Below the pieces are notes generated by a model. That model was not told the origin of the DNA, did no database searches, and worked only from the letters and a program-made list of their open reading frames with translations. Below, one piece after another: positions 31,856 to 39,588 of a DNA stretch of 46,189 nt. Source of the stretch: CAZTPJ01 sp964614515. Lineage in GTDB: Bacteria > Planctomycetota > Phycisphaerae > Phycisphaerales > UBA1924. Each line of letters begins with the position of its first letter. Position 1 is the first letter of the stretch. The stretch is taken from NCBI GenBank assembly GCA_964614515.1, contig CAZTPJ010000025.1, forward strand, positions 1 to 46,189. Reading direction: 5' to 3'. The translations under genes and the position numbers were made by a program.

Positions 31856-33655
31856 ATGACATGGGAAGGCTGGGTGTCACTCGGCGTGATCGGCATGGTC
31901 TTCGCCCTGCTCATCAGGGGGCGATACGGCGCGGATGTGATCATCGTCGCGGGCGTGAGTCTGCTGGTGCTGCTCGGCATCCTCACGCCGAAGGAAGCCA
32001 TCGCGGGCCTCGCCAATGAAGGCGTCATCACCGTCGCGATCATGTACATCGTGGTGTGCGGCCTGGCGGAGACCGGGGCCGTCTCGCTGATCGCGCGAAA
32101 TGTCCTGGGGCAGTCGAGTTCGCTTCTGGCGACCAAACTGCGAATGCTTCTGCCCGTGACGGTTCTGAGCGCGTTTATGAACAACACGCCGTTGGTGGCG
32201 ATGTTCATCCCCGTCATCAACGACTGGTGCCGCAAGCACCGCGTCTCGCCGTCAAAACTCATGCTCCCGCTGTCTTACGCCGCGATGCTCGGCGGCACCT
32301 GCACGATCATCGGCACGAGCACGAACCTCGTCGTGGCCGGGCTGTGGCTCAACGCGACAGGCTCGGGCGGCGCTTTGGAGGGACAGAAGCCGATCGGCTT
32401 CTTCGACATCGCATGGGTTGGTGTGCCGTGCGCCATCGTGGGGCTGACCTATCTCATCATCGCGAGCAAGTGGCTGCTCCCGGTGCGCAAGCCCGTGCTG
32501 GATGTGGAATCCGACGCCCGCTCATACACCGTCGAGATGATCGTCGAAACAGGCTCGCCGCTGGTGGGCCAGACGATCGAAGCCGCCGGCCTTCGACATC
32601 TGCCGGGGCTGTATCTCGCGGAGATCGAACGCGCGGGCGAGACCATCGCGGCCGTGGGTCCGGATCAACGCCTCGCCGCCGAAGATCGCCTCGTTTTTGT
32701 CGGCGTGCTGGATTCGGTGGTCGAGTTGCAGAAGATTCGCGGGCTTAAGCCGGCGACAGATCAGGTCGTCAAACTCGATGCGCCGCGCCCGCAGCGTTCG
32801 TTGATCGAGGCGGTGGTCTCGAACAGTTCGCCGCTGGTGGGGCGCAGCGTTCGCGAGGGCCGCTTCCGCTCGGTGTACAACGCGGTGGTGATCGCGGTGG
32901 CTCGCAACGGCGAGCGCGTGAACAAAAAGATCGGCGACATCGTGCTGCGCGTGGGCGATACGCTGCTGCTCGAAGCGCATCGCTCCTTTGCGGAGCAGCA
33001 CAAGAACTCGCGCGACTTCTTCCTCGTCAGTCGCGTGGAGAACTCCGAACCGGTGCGACATGAAAAGGCCTTTCTGTCGCTCGGCGTGCTCGCGGTCATG
33101 GTCGCCATCGCAACGATCGGACCGATGGGCTTTGGGATGATTCACGCGGCCGTGATCGCCGCGGGATTGATGCTCGTGCTGCGATGCTGCTCGGGTGCGG
33201 CGGCACGGCGGGCGGTGGATTGGCAGGTCATCGTCACCATCGCCGCGTCGCTGGCGCTGGGCGTGTCGCTGGAGGTTTCCGGCGCGGCCGCGGCCATCGC
33301 GCATTCGCTCGTCGGCCTCGTCGGCCCCAATCCGTGGGTGACGCTGCTGCTGATCTACGGCATGACGATGTTCTTCACGGAGATGATCACGAACAACGGC
33401 GCGGCGGCGCTGCTCTTCCCCGTCGCGCTTGAAGTGGCCGCGGAACTCGGCGTGGACTTCAAGCCCTTCGCGATCTGCATCATGATGGCGGCGTCGGCGA
33501 GTTTCTCAACGCCGATCGGGTATCAGACGAACCTGATGGTGATGGGTCCGGGCGGCTACAAGTTCACGGATTATTTCCGCATTGGAATTCCGCTGAATCT
33601 GACGATGTGGGCCGTGGCCGTGGCCATCACGCCGCTGTTCTTCCCGTTCAAGTGA
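31856..33655 (+). CDS. SLC13-type anion permease with two RCK_C (TrkA-C) domains
   Basis: 599 residues, of the divalent-anion:Na+ symporter/ArsB-NhaD superfamily. The N-terminal transporter half (about 1-215) has MNNTPLVAMFIPVI and GGTCTIIGTSTNLVVAGL. Two cytoplasmic TrkA-C regulatory domains follow (about 222-300, SPLVGQTIEAAGLRHLPGLY; about 305-385, SPLVGRSVREGRFRSVYNAV). The C-terminal half (about 400-599) has MTMFFTEMITNNGAAALLFP and SFSTPIGYQTNLMVMGPGGY. The paired NNTP/TNNG and GTSTN/GYQTN re-entrant motifs mark the substrate and Na+ sites. Substrate (sulfate, dicarboxylate, phosphate) not determinable. ATG start. A short tandem repeat follows the stop. Confidence 0.92.
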   Translation: MTWEGWVSLGVIGMVFALLIRGRYGADVIIVAGVSLLVLLGILTPKEAIAGLANEGVITVAIMYIVVCGLAETGAVSLIARNVLGQSSSLLATKLRMLLPVTVLSAFMNNTPLVAMFIPVINDWCRKHRVSPSKLMLPLSYAAMLGGTCTIIGTSTNLVVAGLWLNATGSGGALEGQKPIGFFDIAWVGVPCAIVGLTYLIIASKWLLPVRKPVLDVESDARSYTVEMIVETGSPLVGQTIEAAGLRHLPGLYLAEIERAGETIAAVGPDQRLAAEDRLVFVGVLDSVVELQKIRGLKPATDQVVKLDAPRPQRSLIEAVVSNSSPLVGRSVREGRFRSVYNAVVIAVARNGERVNKKIGDIVLRVGDTLLLEAHRSFAEQHKNSRDFFLVSRVENSEPVRHEKAFLSLGVLAVMVAIATIGPMGFGMIHAAVIAAGLMLVLRCCSGAAARRAVDWQVIVTIAASLALGVSLEVSGAAAAIAHSLVGLVGPNPWVTLLLIYGMTMFFTEMITNNGAAALLFPVALEVAAELGVDFKPFAICIMMAASASFSTPIGYQTNLMVMGPGGYKFTDYFRIGIPLNLTMWAVAVAITPLFFPFK

Positions 33656-33662
33656 TGTGTTC

Positions 33663-33749
33663 GGTGGCATGGGCGTCTCGCCTGTATGCGCGGTGGCACG
33701 GGCGTCTCGCCTGTACGCGCGGTGGCATGGGCGTCTCGCCTGTGCGCCT
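33663..33749. repeat. Three tandem 29-bp copies of GGTGGCAYGGGCGTCTCGCC
   Basis: Copies begin at 33663, 33692 and 33721, an exact 29-bp period. Each is GGTGGCA(T/C)GGGCGTCTCGCC plus TGTRYGCGC or a variant. They fill the 99-bp convergent spacer between the permease and the DUF255 gene. They belong to the same family as the copies inside purB and at 36092-36196. There are no variable spacers, so this is not a CRISPR array. Confidence 0.92.
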
Positions 33750-33754
33750 CCCCG

Positions 33755-36070
33755 TCACTGTCCATCAATGGCGACATCAAGTTCAAGCGTCATCGGCGCA
33801 AGGCACTCGGTGTCCGTACACGCCTGAAAGGTGACGATGATGATGGGGCGGCCGTGGCGCGGGCCGGTGCGCTCCACCGCCAGGCGCAGTTCCACCGTGC
33901 CGTGATGCACCCGCGCGCCGTCCGGTTCCAGCGGCTTTCCGGGTGGATAATCCGCGTACACGGCCACGCCCCCCCCTCCTGCGATCGCCACGCGCAGCGG
34001 CATCAGCCCAGGCGCGCCCGGCTCGGCCGCCATGATGTGATACCCATCCGCGATGCGCATCACGAGATTGAGACCGGCGGGCTGATCTTCCGTCACGGTG
34101 ATGCGCTCGGCGTCGGCATATATCTCGACGGGTGTGAAGGTGGAGTGAGGTTGAGGCTGATCGCCGGCGTCATCGCCGCCGTGAACTTCGGCCGGCAGGT
34201 CCAGACCATCGCGCACCATGCGCAGCAGCGCCCGCGTGGCCGCGATGGCGCCCTGCGGCGCGGACGCGATCGCCGCACTCAGCGACGCGAGCAGCGCCCC
34301 GGCCTGTTCACGGCAATCACGCCCGGCGCTGGTCAGGTCCAGCATCGCGTGGAGCATCATCGCCCCCCCGCTGGGCGTGGCGCCGTCGTGAGTCGAACGC
34401 GGACGCACGAACAGATCATGCGCGTTCTCCCGCGTGTCATACATCCCGCCACGCCCATCGCCAAACTCGCGCAGCGCATCACGCAGCAGCCCCTCGGCGG
34501 CATCGACGAGCGCAGCGCCATCGCCCCGGCCGAGGGTGCGCTGGGCGCTGGCCGTGGCGATGAAACCTTCGATCACGCCCGCGTGATCCTCCAGAAATCC
34601 CTGCACGCGTGCCACGCCGTCGCGCCATGTCCGCATGAGCACGCCACTCACGATCATTCGCTCGCGGATGAACGCGCAGGCACGCTCGGCCGCGTGTAAA
34701 TACCGTGGTTCATCAAGCGCAGTCGCGGCCGTGGCCAGCGCGGCGATCATCATGCCATTCCACGAAGCGAGGATTTTGTCATCGAGCGCGGGCTGTGGAC
34801 GGCGCTGTCTGGCCATGTAGAGCGCATCGTTGATGCGAGCCATTCGCGCTGTGAACGCCTCGGGCGTCATCGCGTGATCGACGGCGAGTTGCTCGGGCCG
34901 GTGATCGAGTCGCAGGACGTTGGCGGCGGGATCATCGGGATGATGCGGATCCTTGAAGTTTGTCCCGCGATCAACGCCGTAGACCTTCGCGGCCAGCGCG
35001 GCGTCGGCCTCGTCGAGCGTCTCTCGGAGTTGTTCGCGGGTCCAGAGATAGTTGAGTCCCTCGCGGTGCTGCACTTCGGCATCCTGGGCGCTGAAGAACC
35101 CGCCGTCGGGCGAGGTCATCTCGCGCAGGACATAATCGAGCGTCCGCCGCGCGATGTGCGAGTAGTAGGCATCGCCGTATTCACCCGCCGCGCGCGTATA
35201 CACGCGGGCGAGCTGCGCGTTGTCATACAGCATTTTCTCAAAGTGCGGCACGGTCCACGTCGCATCCACCGCGTAGCGATGAAAGCCCCCCCCCACCTGG
35301 TCGTGCATCCCGCCGATGGCCATCTTGTCGAGCGTCGTGCGCACCACGCGGTCGATCATGTCCGCGGCCGCGGGGTCCACCACGCCTCGCGCCTCAAGCA
35401 GCAGTTCCAGCGAAGCGGGCTGAGGAAACTTCGGCGCGCCGCCGAACCCGCCGTGGTTGTGATCGAACGAACGCAGGAGCGCATCAATCGCCCGCTCGAT
35501 GCTCGCAGCGCCGATGGGCGCGGGGGCCGATTTGGCGTCGAGAAACTCACGCACGCTCTGGGCGAGGTTCTGCGACTGGCGCTCCACTTCCTCACGCTGG
35601 TTCGCCCACGCCTGCGAGATGCGCTCCAGCACCTGCGCGAACGATGGCATGCCATAGCGCGGCTCGGGCGGAAAGTACGTCCCACACCAGAACGGACGTC
35701 GCGTGTGTGGATCGAGAAACACGCTCATCGGCCACCCGCCGCGACCCGTCATCAACTGCGTCGCCGTCATGTACGCATCGTCGATGTCCGGACGCTCCTC
35801 GCGATCGACCTTGATCGGCACGAACCAGCGATTGAGCAGCACGGCCGTGGCCGAATCCTCGAAACTCTCACGCTCCATCACATGACACCAGTAACACGTT
35901 GAGTAACCGACGCTGAGGAAGATCGGCACATTCCGCTCGCGTGCGGCCGCGAAAGCTTCATCACACCACGGCCACCAGTCCACCGGATTCGCGGCGTGTT
36001 GAAGCAGATAGGGACTGGTCTCGCGAGCGAGTCGATTGCGGGGGGGGGGATTGGCAGATGGATGGGGCAT
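33755..36070 (-). CDS. DUF255 thioredoxin-fold / six-hairpin protein with DsbD-like C-terminus
   Basis: 771 residues. The N-terminal DUF255 (YyaL/SPATA20) thioredoxin-like domain has NRLARETSPYLLQHAANPVD, FLSVGYSTCYWCHVMERESF (CYWC redox motif, more often CHWC) and VDREERPDID. A long alpha/alpha six-hairpin-like region follows, with PKFPQPASLELLLEARG, HDQVGGGFHRYAVD and LDDKILASWNGMMIAAL. The last ~130 residues (VEIYADAERITVTEDQPAGL to FQACTDTECLAPMTLELDVA) resemble the DsbD N-terminal domain, including a Cys pair. ATG 36070 is chosen because upstream open sequence is palindromic repeats. No signal peptide, so presumably cytosolic. Redox role inferred; the fused DsbD-like tail is unusual. Confidence 0.88.
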   Translation of the reverse strand: MPHPSANPPPRNRLARETSPYLLQHAANPVDWWPWCDEAFAAARERNVPIFLSVGYSTCYWCHVMERESFEDSATAVLLNRWFVPIKVDREERPDIDDAYMTATQLMTGRGGWPMSVFLDPHTRRPFWCGTYFPPEPRYGMPSFAQVLERISQAWANQREEVERQSQNLAQSVREFLDAKSAPAPIGAASIERAIDALLRSFDHNHGGFGGAPKFPQPASLELLLEARGVVDPAAADMIDRVVRTTLDKMAIGGMHDQVGGGFHRYAVDATWTVPHFEKMLYDNAQLARVYTRAAGEYGDAYYSHIARRTLDYVLREMTSPDGGFFSAQDAEVQHREGLNYLWTREQLRETLDEADAALAAKVYGVDRGTNFKDPHHPDDPAANVLRLDHRPEQLAVDHAMTPEAFTARMARINDALYMARQRRPQPALDDKILASWNGMMIAALATAATALDEPRYLHAAERACAFIRERMIVSGVLMRTWRDGVARVQGFLEDHAGVIEGFIATASAQRTLGRGDGAALVDAAEGLLRDALREFGDGRGGMYDTRENAHDLFVRPRSTHDGATPSGGAMMLHAMLDLTSAGRDCREQAGALLASLSAAIASAPQGAIAATRALLRMVRDGLDLPAEVHGGDDAGDQPQPHSTFTPVEIYADAERITVTEDQPAGLNLVMRIADGYHIMAAEPGAPGLMPLRVAIAGGGGVAVYADYPPGKPLEPDGARVHHGTVELRLAVERTGPRHGRPIIIVTFQACTDTECLAPMTLELDVAIDGQ

Positions 36071-36091
36071 CGATGATTCGGGGCGAAAAGA

Positions 36092-36196
36092 GGCAGGCGG
36101 GACGCCTGCCCCACCGGATCCGAAGAGAGGAAAGTGCAGGCGAGACGCCCGCACCACTGAATGCAGGAGACACGCCAGGCGGGACGCCTGCGCCAC
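36092..36196. repeat. Three copies of the GGCGRGACGCC palindrome upstream of the DUF255 gene
   Basis: Copies at 36092-36121 (GGCAGGCGGGACGCCTGCCC then CACCGGATCC), 36135-36156 (GCAGGCGAGACGCCCGCACC) and 36174-36196 (CAGGCGGGACGCCTGCGCCA). They occupy the 140-bp gap between the ilvE stop and the DUF255 start and are open in that frame, adding a spurious 48-residue extension if the first start were used. Confidence 0.88.
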
Positions 36197-36210
36197 ATGC
36201 ATCGGTCGGA

Positions 36211-37194
36211 TCAATCCTCGGGCACGTTGTCGCTGGTGACGATCTGGCGGAAGCGTGCGCGGAGTTTCCTGGTGACCGGTCCTTCGCCGGGCGAGATCAC
36301 CGCGTCGTCGATCTGCGTGATCGCGATGATCTCCGCGGCCGAACCGGTCATGAAGACCTCGTCGGCGGCCTTGAGTTCATCAAGTTTGAACCGCTTTTCC
36401 TCGCATGTAATTCCGCAGTCGCGGCTGAGGACTTCCATGACGAAGCGTCGCGTGATGCCTTCGAGCAGGCCGACATCCACAGGCGGCGTGTACAGTTTGC
36501 CCCCCTTGACCATGAAGATGTTGTCGCCCGAGCCTTCGGCCACCCAGCCTTCGGTGCTGAGCATGACGCATTCGAGCAGGCCCTGATCGATGGACTCGAC
36601 CTTGGCAAGGATGTTGTTCAGATAGTTGAGGCTCTTGATGCGCGGATCGAGACACTGCACGGGGATGCGCGGACGCTTGGCCGTGATGACCTTCATGCCC
36701 TTCTCGTACATCTCCGGCGGGTAGAGCGAGATCTGATCGGCGATGCAGATGACGCCGGCGACGGGGCATCGGAATGGGTTGAGGCCGAGCGTGCCGACGC
36801 CGCGCGTCACGAGCAGGCGGATGTACCCCTCGGTGATGCCGTTGGCCTCAATGCAGGCACGCTGAATGTCCACCATCTCCTGACGCGAGACGGGGATCTC
36901 CAGCCGAATCTGCTCGGCCGAACGCCACAGGCGGTCCATGTGCTGCTTGCACTTGAAAATACGGCCCTTGTAGACGCGAATGCCCTCAAACACGCCATCG
37001 CCATAGAGCAGGCCGTGGTCAAAGACGCTGACGCTGGCGTCCTGCTTGGGGAGCAGGTGGCCGTTGACCCAGATCAGGGGTCGATCCGCGGGTTGTCCCG
37101 GCGCGCCGGGCATGGCCTTGGCCCACCGTTCGGGTGTGGGAAGTTTGCCTGCTGCGCCTTTGACGCCGATTCGATCCGCGGCTACCTGGGTCAT
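36211..37194 (-). CDS. ilvE: Branched-chain amino acid aminotransferase
   Basis: Fold-type IV PLP aminotransferase, 327 residues, which carries out the last step of Leu/Ile/Val synthesis. Core motifs: VFDHGLLYGDGVFEGIRVYK (about 58-77), RLWRSAEQIRL, the PLP-binding lysine in DPRIKSLNYLNNILAK (about Lys187), EGWVAEGSGDNIFMVK (about 215-230) and the cofactor-phosphate loop TGSAAEIIAI. ATG 37194 has GGAGG eight bases upstream, so the ~38-residue N-terminal extension before IWVNGHLLPK appears genuine. D-amino-acid aminotransferase or 4-amino-4-deoxychorismate lyase are alternatives within the fold but fit less well. Confidence 0.93.
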   Translation of the reverse strand: MTQVAADRIGVKGAAGKLPTPERWAKAMPGAPGQPADRPLIWVNGHLLPKQDASVSVFDHGLLYGDGVFEGIRVYKGRIFKCKQHMDRLWRSAEQIRLEIPVSRQEMVDIQRACIEANGITEGYIRLLVTRGVGTLGLNPFRCPVAGVICIADQISLYPPEMYEKGMKVITAKRPRIPVQCLDPRIKSLNYLNNILAKVESIDQGLLECVMLSTEGWVAEGSGDNIFMVKGGKLYTPPVDVGLLEGITRRFVMEVLSRDCGITCEEKRFKLDELKAADEVFMTGSAAEIIAITQIDDAVISPGEGPVTRKLRARFRQIVTSDNVPED

Positions 37195-37279
37195 CGTCGG
37201 CCCTCCTTGACTGGGGTTGAACGAATGCTATTCGCGCCGGGGGCGGGAGGCACGCGGGCGTGCCGTCGGAGTCGGTCCT

Positions 37280-37398
37280 ATCGAAGTCGGTCCGTCGGAC
37301 TTCGATGCCCGCCCGTGCCATCGAAGTCGGTTCCTCCGACTTCGATGCTTCCGTGTCGCACCCCCACCAAACATCGAAGTCCGAAGCGGACTTCGATG
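37280..37398. repeat. Three CATCGAAGTC palindromes
   Basis: Hairpins at 37280-37306 (ATCGAAGTC ... GACTTCGAT), 37319-37347 (CATCGAAGTCGG, TTCCT, CCGACTTCGATG; 12-bp perfect stem) and 37372-37398 (CATCGAAGTCCG, AAG, CGGACTTCGATG; 12-bp perfect stem). They fill the 243-bp spacer between ilvE and pheT together with the unit below; no gene is seen there. Confidence 0.92.
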
Positions 37399-37405
37399 GC
37401 ACGGA

Positions 37406-37429
37406 CACTCGCTTGCGCGTCGTGCTCTG
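37406..37429. repeat. Solo half-unit of the RAYT-flanking repeat
   Basis: CACTCGCTTGCG followed by CGTCGTGCTCTG matches the ends of the repeat units bounding the transposase at 23243-24059 (compare 23363-23386 and 24036-24059). It is a dispersed solo copy 8 bp from the pheT stop. Confidence 0.85.
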
Positions 37430-37437
37430 GCAATGCA

Positions 37438-39531
37438 CTACTGCCGCAGGGTCGCGCCGACCGTTGACTCCAGCGCTCGCAAGACCTCCGCCACCTTCGG
37501 GTCCACTTCTTCGTGCCGTAGCGTGCGCGAGGGATCGCGGAAGTGGAACCGCATCGTCACCGACTTGCGGCCCGCGCCGACCTGCTTCCCGCGATACGTC
37601 CCGACAAACGATGTCCCTTCAAGCCATTGCACGCCCACCGTTCGCACCGTGTCCTCCAGCGTGCGCCACGGCACACTCTCGGCCACGATCACGGACAAGT
37701 CACGCTCGATCCCCGGAAACGCCGGCAGCGTCGTCACACGGCCCATCGGCGGATATCGCGCAACCACCGGATCCAGATCCAACTCCGCCACCACGCACGG
37801 CCCATCCAGGTCACACGCCTGTTGCGCCTCGCCGGAGATCAGACCCATCTGCCCGATCTCGCGGTCGCCGAGCATGACTTTCGCCACGGCCGTGGCGTCC
37901 CACCCCGGCGCGATGCCGGCCCGCGTGGTCATCGGCTCGACATTCGGCCCATCCCCGGCCACGGCCGTCAGTAGCGATTCGATCACGCCGCGCATGAGTC
38001 GCACGGCCTCCTGTCGCTGCTCGATCGTCGCCTTCTTGCCTCGCGCGACACCCTGCACATCGGCGAGCAGGCCGAGCACGCGGCGCTCCAGCGTCGCGCC
38101 GGGCGATGTTTCCGCATACACCGACGCGGTCTCAAACAACCGCACGCCGCCGGGAACATCGACGCGTCCATCCTGATTGCGCTTGCGACAGATGAGCAGA
38201 CTCGGAATGAGGCTCGGGCGCAGCGCGGGGTCCGCGCCGCGACGGGCATCATCGAGTTCCAGAATCTTCACGCCCGGCGGCGCGAACAGCGACGCCAGCG
38301 GCAATGTCAAGAAACTGAACGTCACCGCTTCATGAAAACCAAGCCCCGCGAGCAACTCGCCGACCTTTCGCGCGGCCTGTTCAGTCGGCTGCGGGCGACG
38401 CACTGTCACCGGGACGCGATCGTGCATCGGAATCCGATCCAGCCCCACCGTCCGCGCGATCTCTTCGATCAGGTCGATCTCTCGCGTCAGGTCCGGTCGC
38501 CAGGGCGGAATGCGGCACACGAGCGTCTGCTCATCGCGCTGTGTGACATCGAGTTCGAGGGATCGCAATCTCGCGAGCATCTCCGCGGCCGTGGTCTTGA
38601 CGCCCAGCAGCGCATCACAGCGTGCGATGCGCAGGTGTACTTCGGCCAGTTCCTCCGGGGCGTGTCCGCGAGCGAGGATGCCGCGATCCGCGCCGCCGTA
38701 AAGTTGGCCACCGGCGACTTCCACGATCATCGCGGCCGCCCGGCGCGCGGCGTATTCGACCGTGCGCGGATCGACATATCGCTCAAAGCGATGGCTGGCA
38801 TCGGTGCGAATGTCGAGTCGTCGCGCCGCGCGGCGGACCACGACGGGATCCCACGTCGCCGCTTCGAGCACGATGTCCGTCGTGCCCCAAGTGACTTCGC
38901 TGTCCGCGCCGCCCATCACGCCCGCGAGCGACTGCGCCCGCTCGCCATCGGCCACGACGAGTTCATCCGCCCGCAACTTGCGCTGCTTGCCATCAAGCGT
39001 CGTGAGCGCTTCGCCCTCGCGCGCCCAGCGCACGATCAACCTCGCACCGCCGAGTTTCGCCAGATCAAACACATGCGCCGGCTGACCCAACTCAAACGTC
39101 AGCCAGTTCGTCACATCGACGATGTTGTTGATTGGGCGCTGGCCCACGGCCGTGAGCGCCGCGGCCAGCCACGCGGGACTCGGCCCGACGCGAACGCCGC
39201 GAATCACCTGCGCGGTGAACAGCGGACACGCCTGTCCGGCCTGATTCTCCAGCGCGAACACGTCGTTGATGTCGCCCTGACGCGGCGGCTCGGAGAACGT
39301 GGGCTTGACCAGTCGCCGCCCGGTCGCGGCCGCGATTTCCCGCGCCACGCCCACATGCGACAGACAATCGCCGCGATTGCTCGTGACCTCGACATCCAGC
39401 AACCAATCCCCGCCGCCAAGGTCCATCACCGACTCCAGCGGGAACCCGGTGAACGTCAAAGCGCGCTCCGCCTCCACGGCCGTCACGGGCTTGTCCAGAT
39501 ACCGATTGAGCCACAGCAGGCTGATCTTCAT
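37438..39531 (-). CDS. pheT: Phenylalanine-tRNA ligase beta subunit (short form)
   Basis: 697 residues. N-terminal MKISLLWLNRYLDKPVTAVE; B3/B4 editing region with DVEVTSNRGDCLSHVGVARE (about 46-65), QRPINNIVDVTNW and LDGKQRKLRADELVVAD; B5 domain; catalytic-like core (LGFHEAVTFSFL); and C-terminal ferredoxin-fold anticodon-binding domain (LPAFPGIERDLSVIVAESVP to the end). It lacks the extra EMAP/OB tRNA-binding domain that follows the N-terminal segment in the ~800-residue E. coli form; planctomycete and cyanobacterial-type short forms do too. The partner pheS is not in the window, and the two are usually adjacent. It is divergent from the mutase gene with 57 bp between starts. Confidence 0.95.
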   Translation of the reverse strand: MKISLLWLNRYLDKPVTAVEAERALTFTGFPLESVMDLGGGDWLLDVEVTSNRGDCLSHVGVAREIAAATGRRLVKPTFSEPPRQGDINDVFALENQAGQACPLFTAQVIRGVRVGPSPAWLAAALTAVGQRPINNIVDVTNWLTFELGQPAHVFDLAKLGGARLIVRWAREGEALTTLDGKQRKLRADELVVADGERAQSLAGVMGGADSEVTWGTTDIVLEAATWDPVVVRRAARRLDIRTDASHRFERYVDPRTVEYAARRAAAMIVEVAGGQLYGGADRGILARGHAPEELAEVHLRIARCDALLGVKTTAAEMLARLRSLELDVTQRDEQTLVCRIPPWRPDLTREIDLIEEIARTVGLDRIPMHDRVPVTVRRPQPTEQAARKVGELLAGLGFHEAVTFSFLTLPLASLFAPPGVKILELDDARRGADPALRPSLIPSLLICRKRNQDGRVDVPGGVRLFETASVYAETSPGATLERRVLGLLADVQGVARGKKATIEQRQEAVRLMRGVIESLLTAVAGDGPNVEPMTTRAGIAPGWDATAVAKVMLGDREIGQMGLISGEAQQACDLDGPCVVAELDLDPVVARYPPMGRVTTLPAFPGIERDLSVIVAESVPWRTLEDTVRTVGVQWLEGTSFVGTYRGKQVGAGRKSVTMRFHFRDPSRTLRHEEVDPKVAEVLRALESTVGATLRQ

Positions 39532-39588
39532 GCGGGCAAGGGTAGGGGTGAGTCTGGTGCTGTCGCCGAATCCCCATACAATGTCCCC

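Noticed and set aside
38332..39588. 419-codon upstream extension of the mutase frame
   Set aside because: It lies wholly antisense to pheT and has shadow composition; the mutase homology and a good ATG begin at 39589.
39532..39588. Cobalamin riboswitch ahead of the B12-dependent mutase
   Set aside because: The 57-bp divergent gap is too short and shows no B12-box-like sequence.
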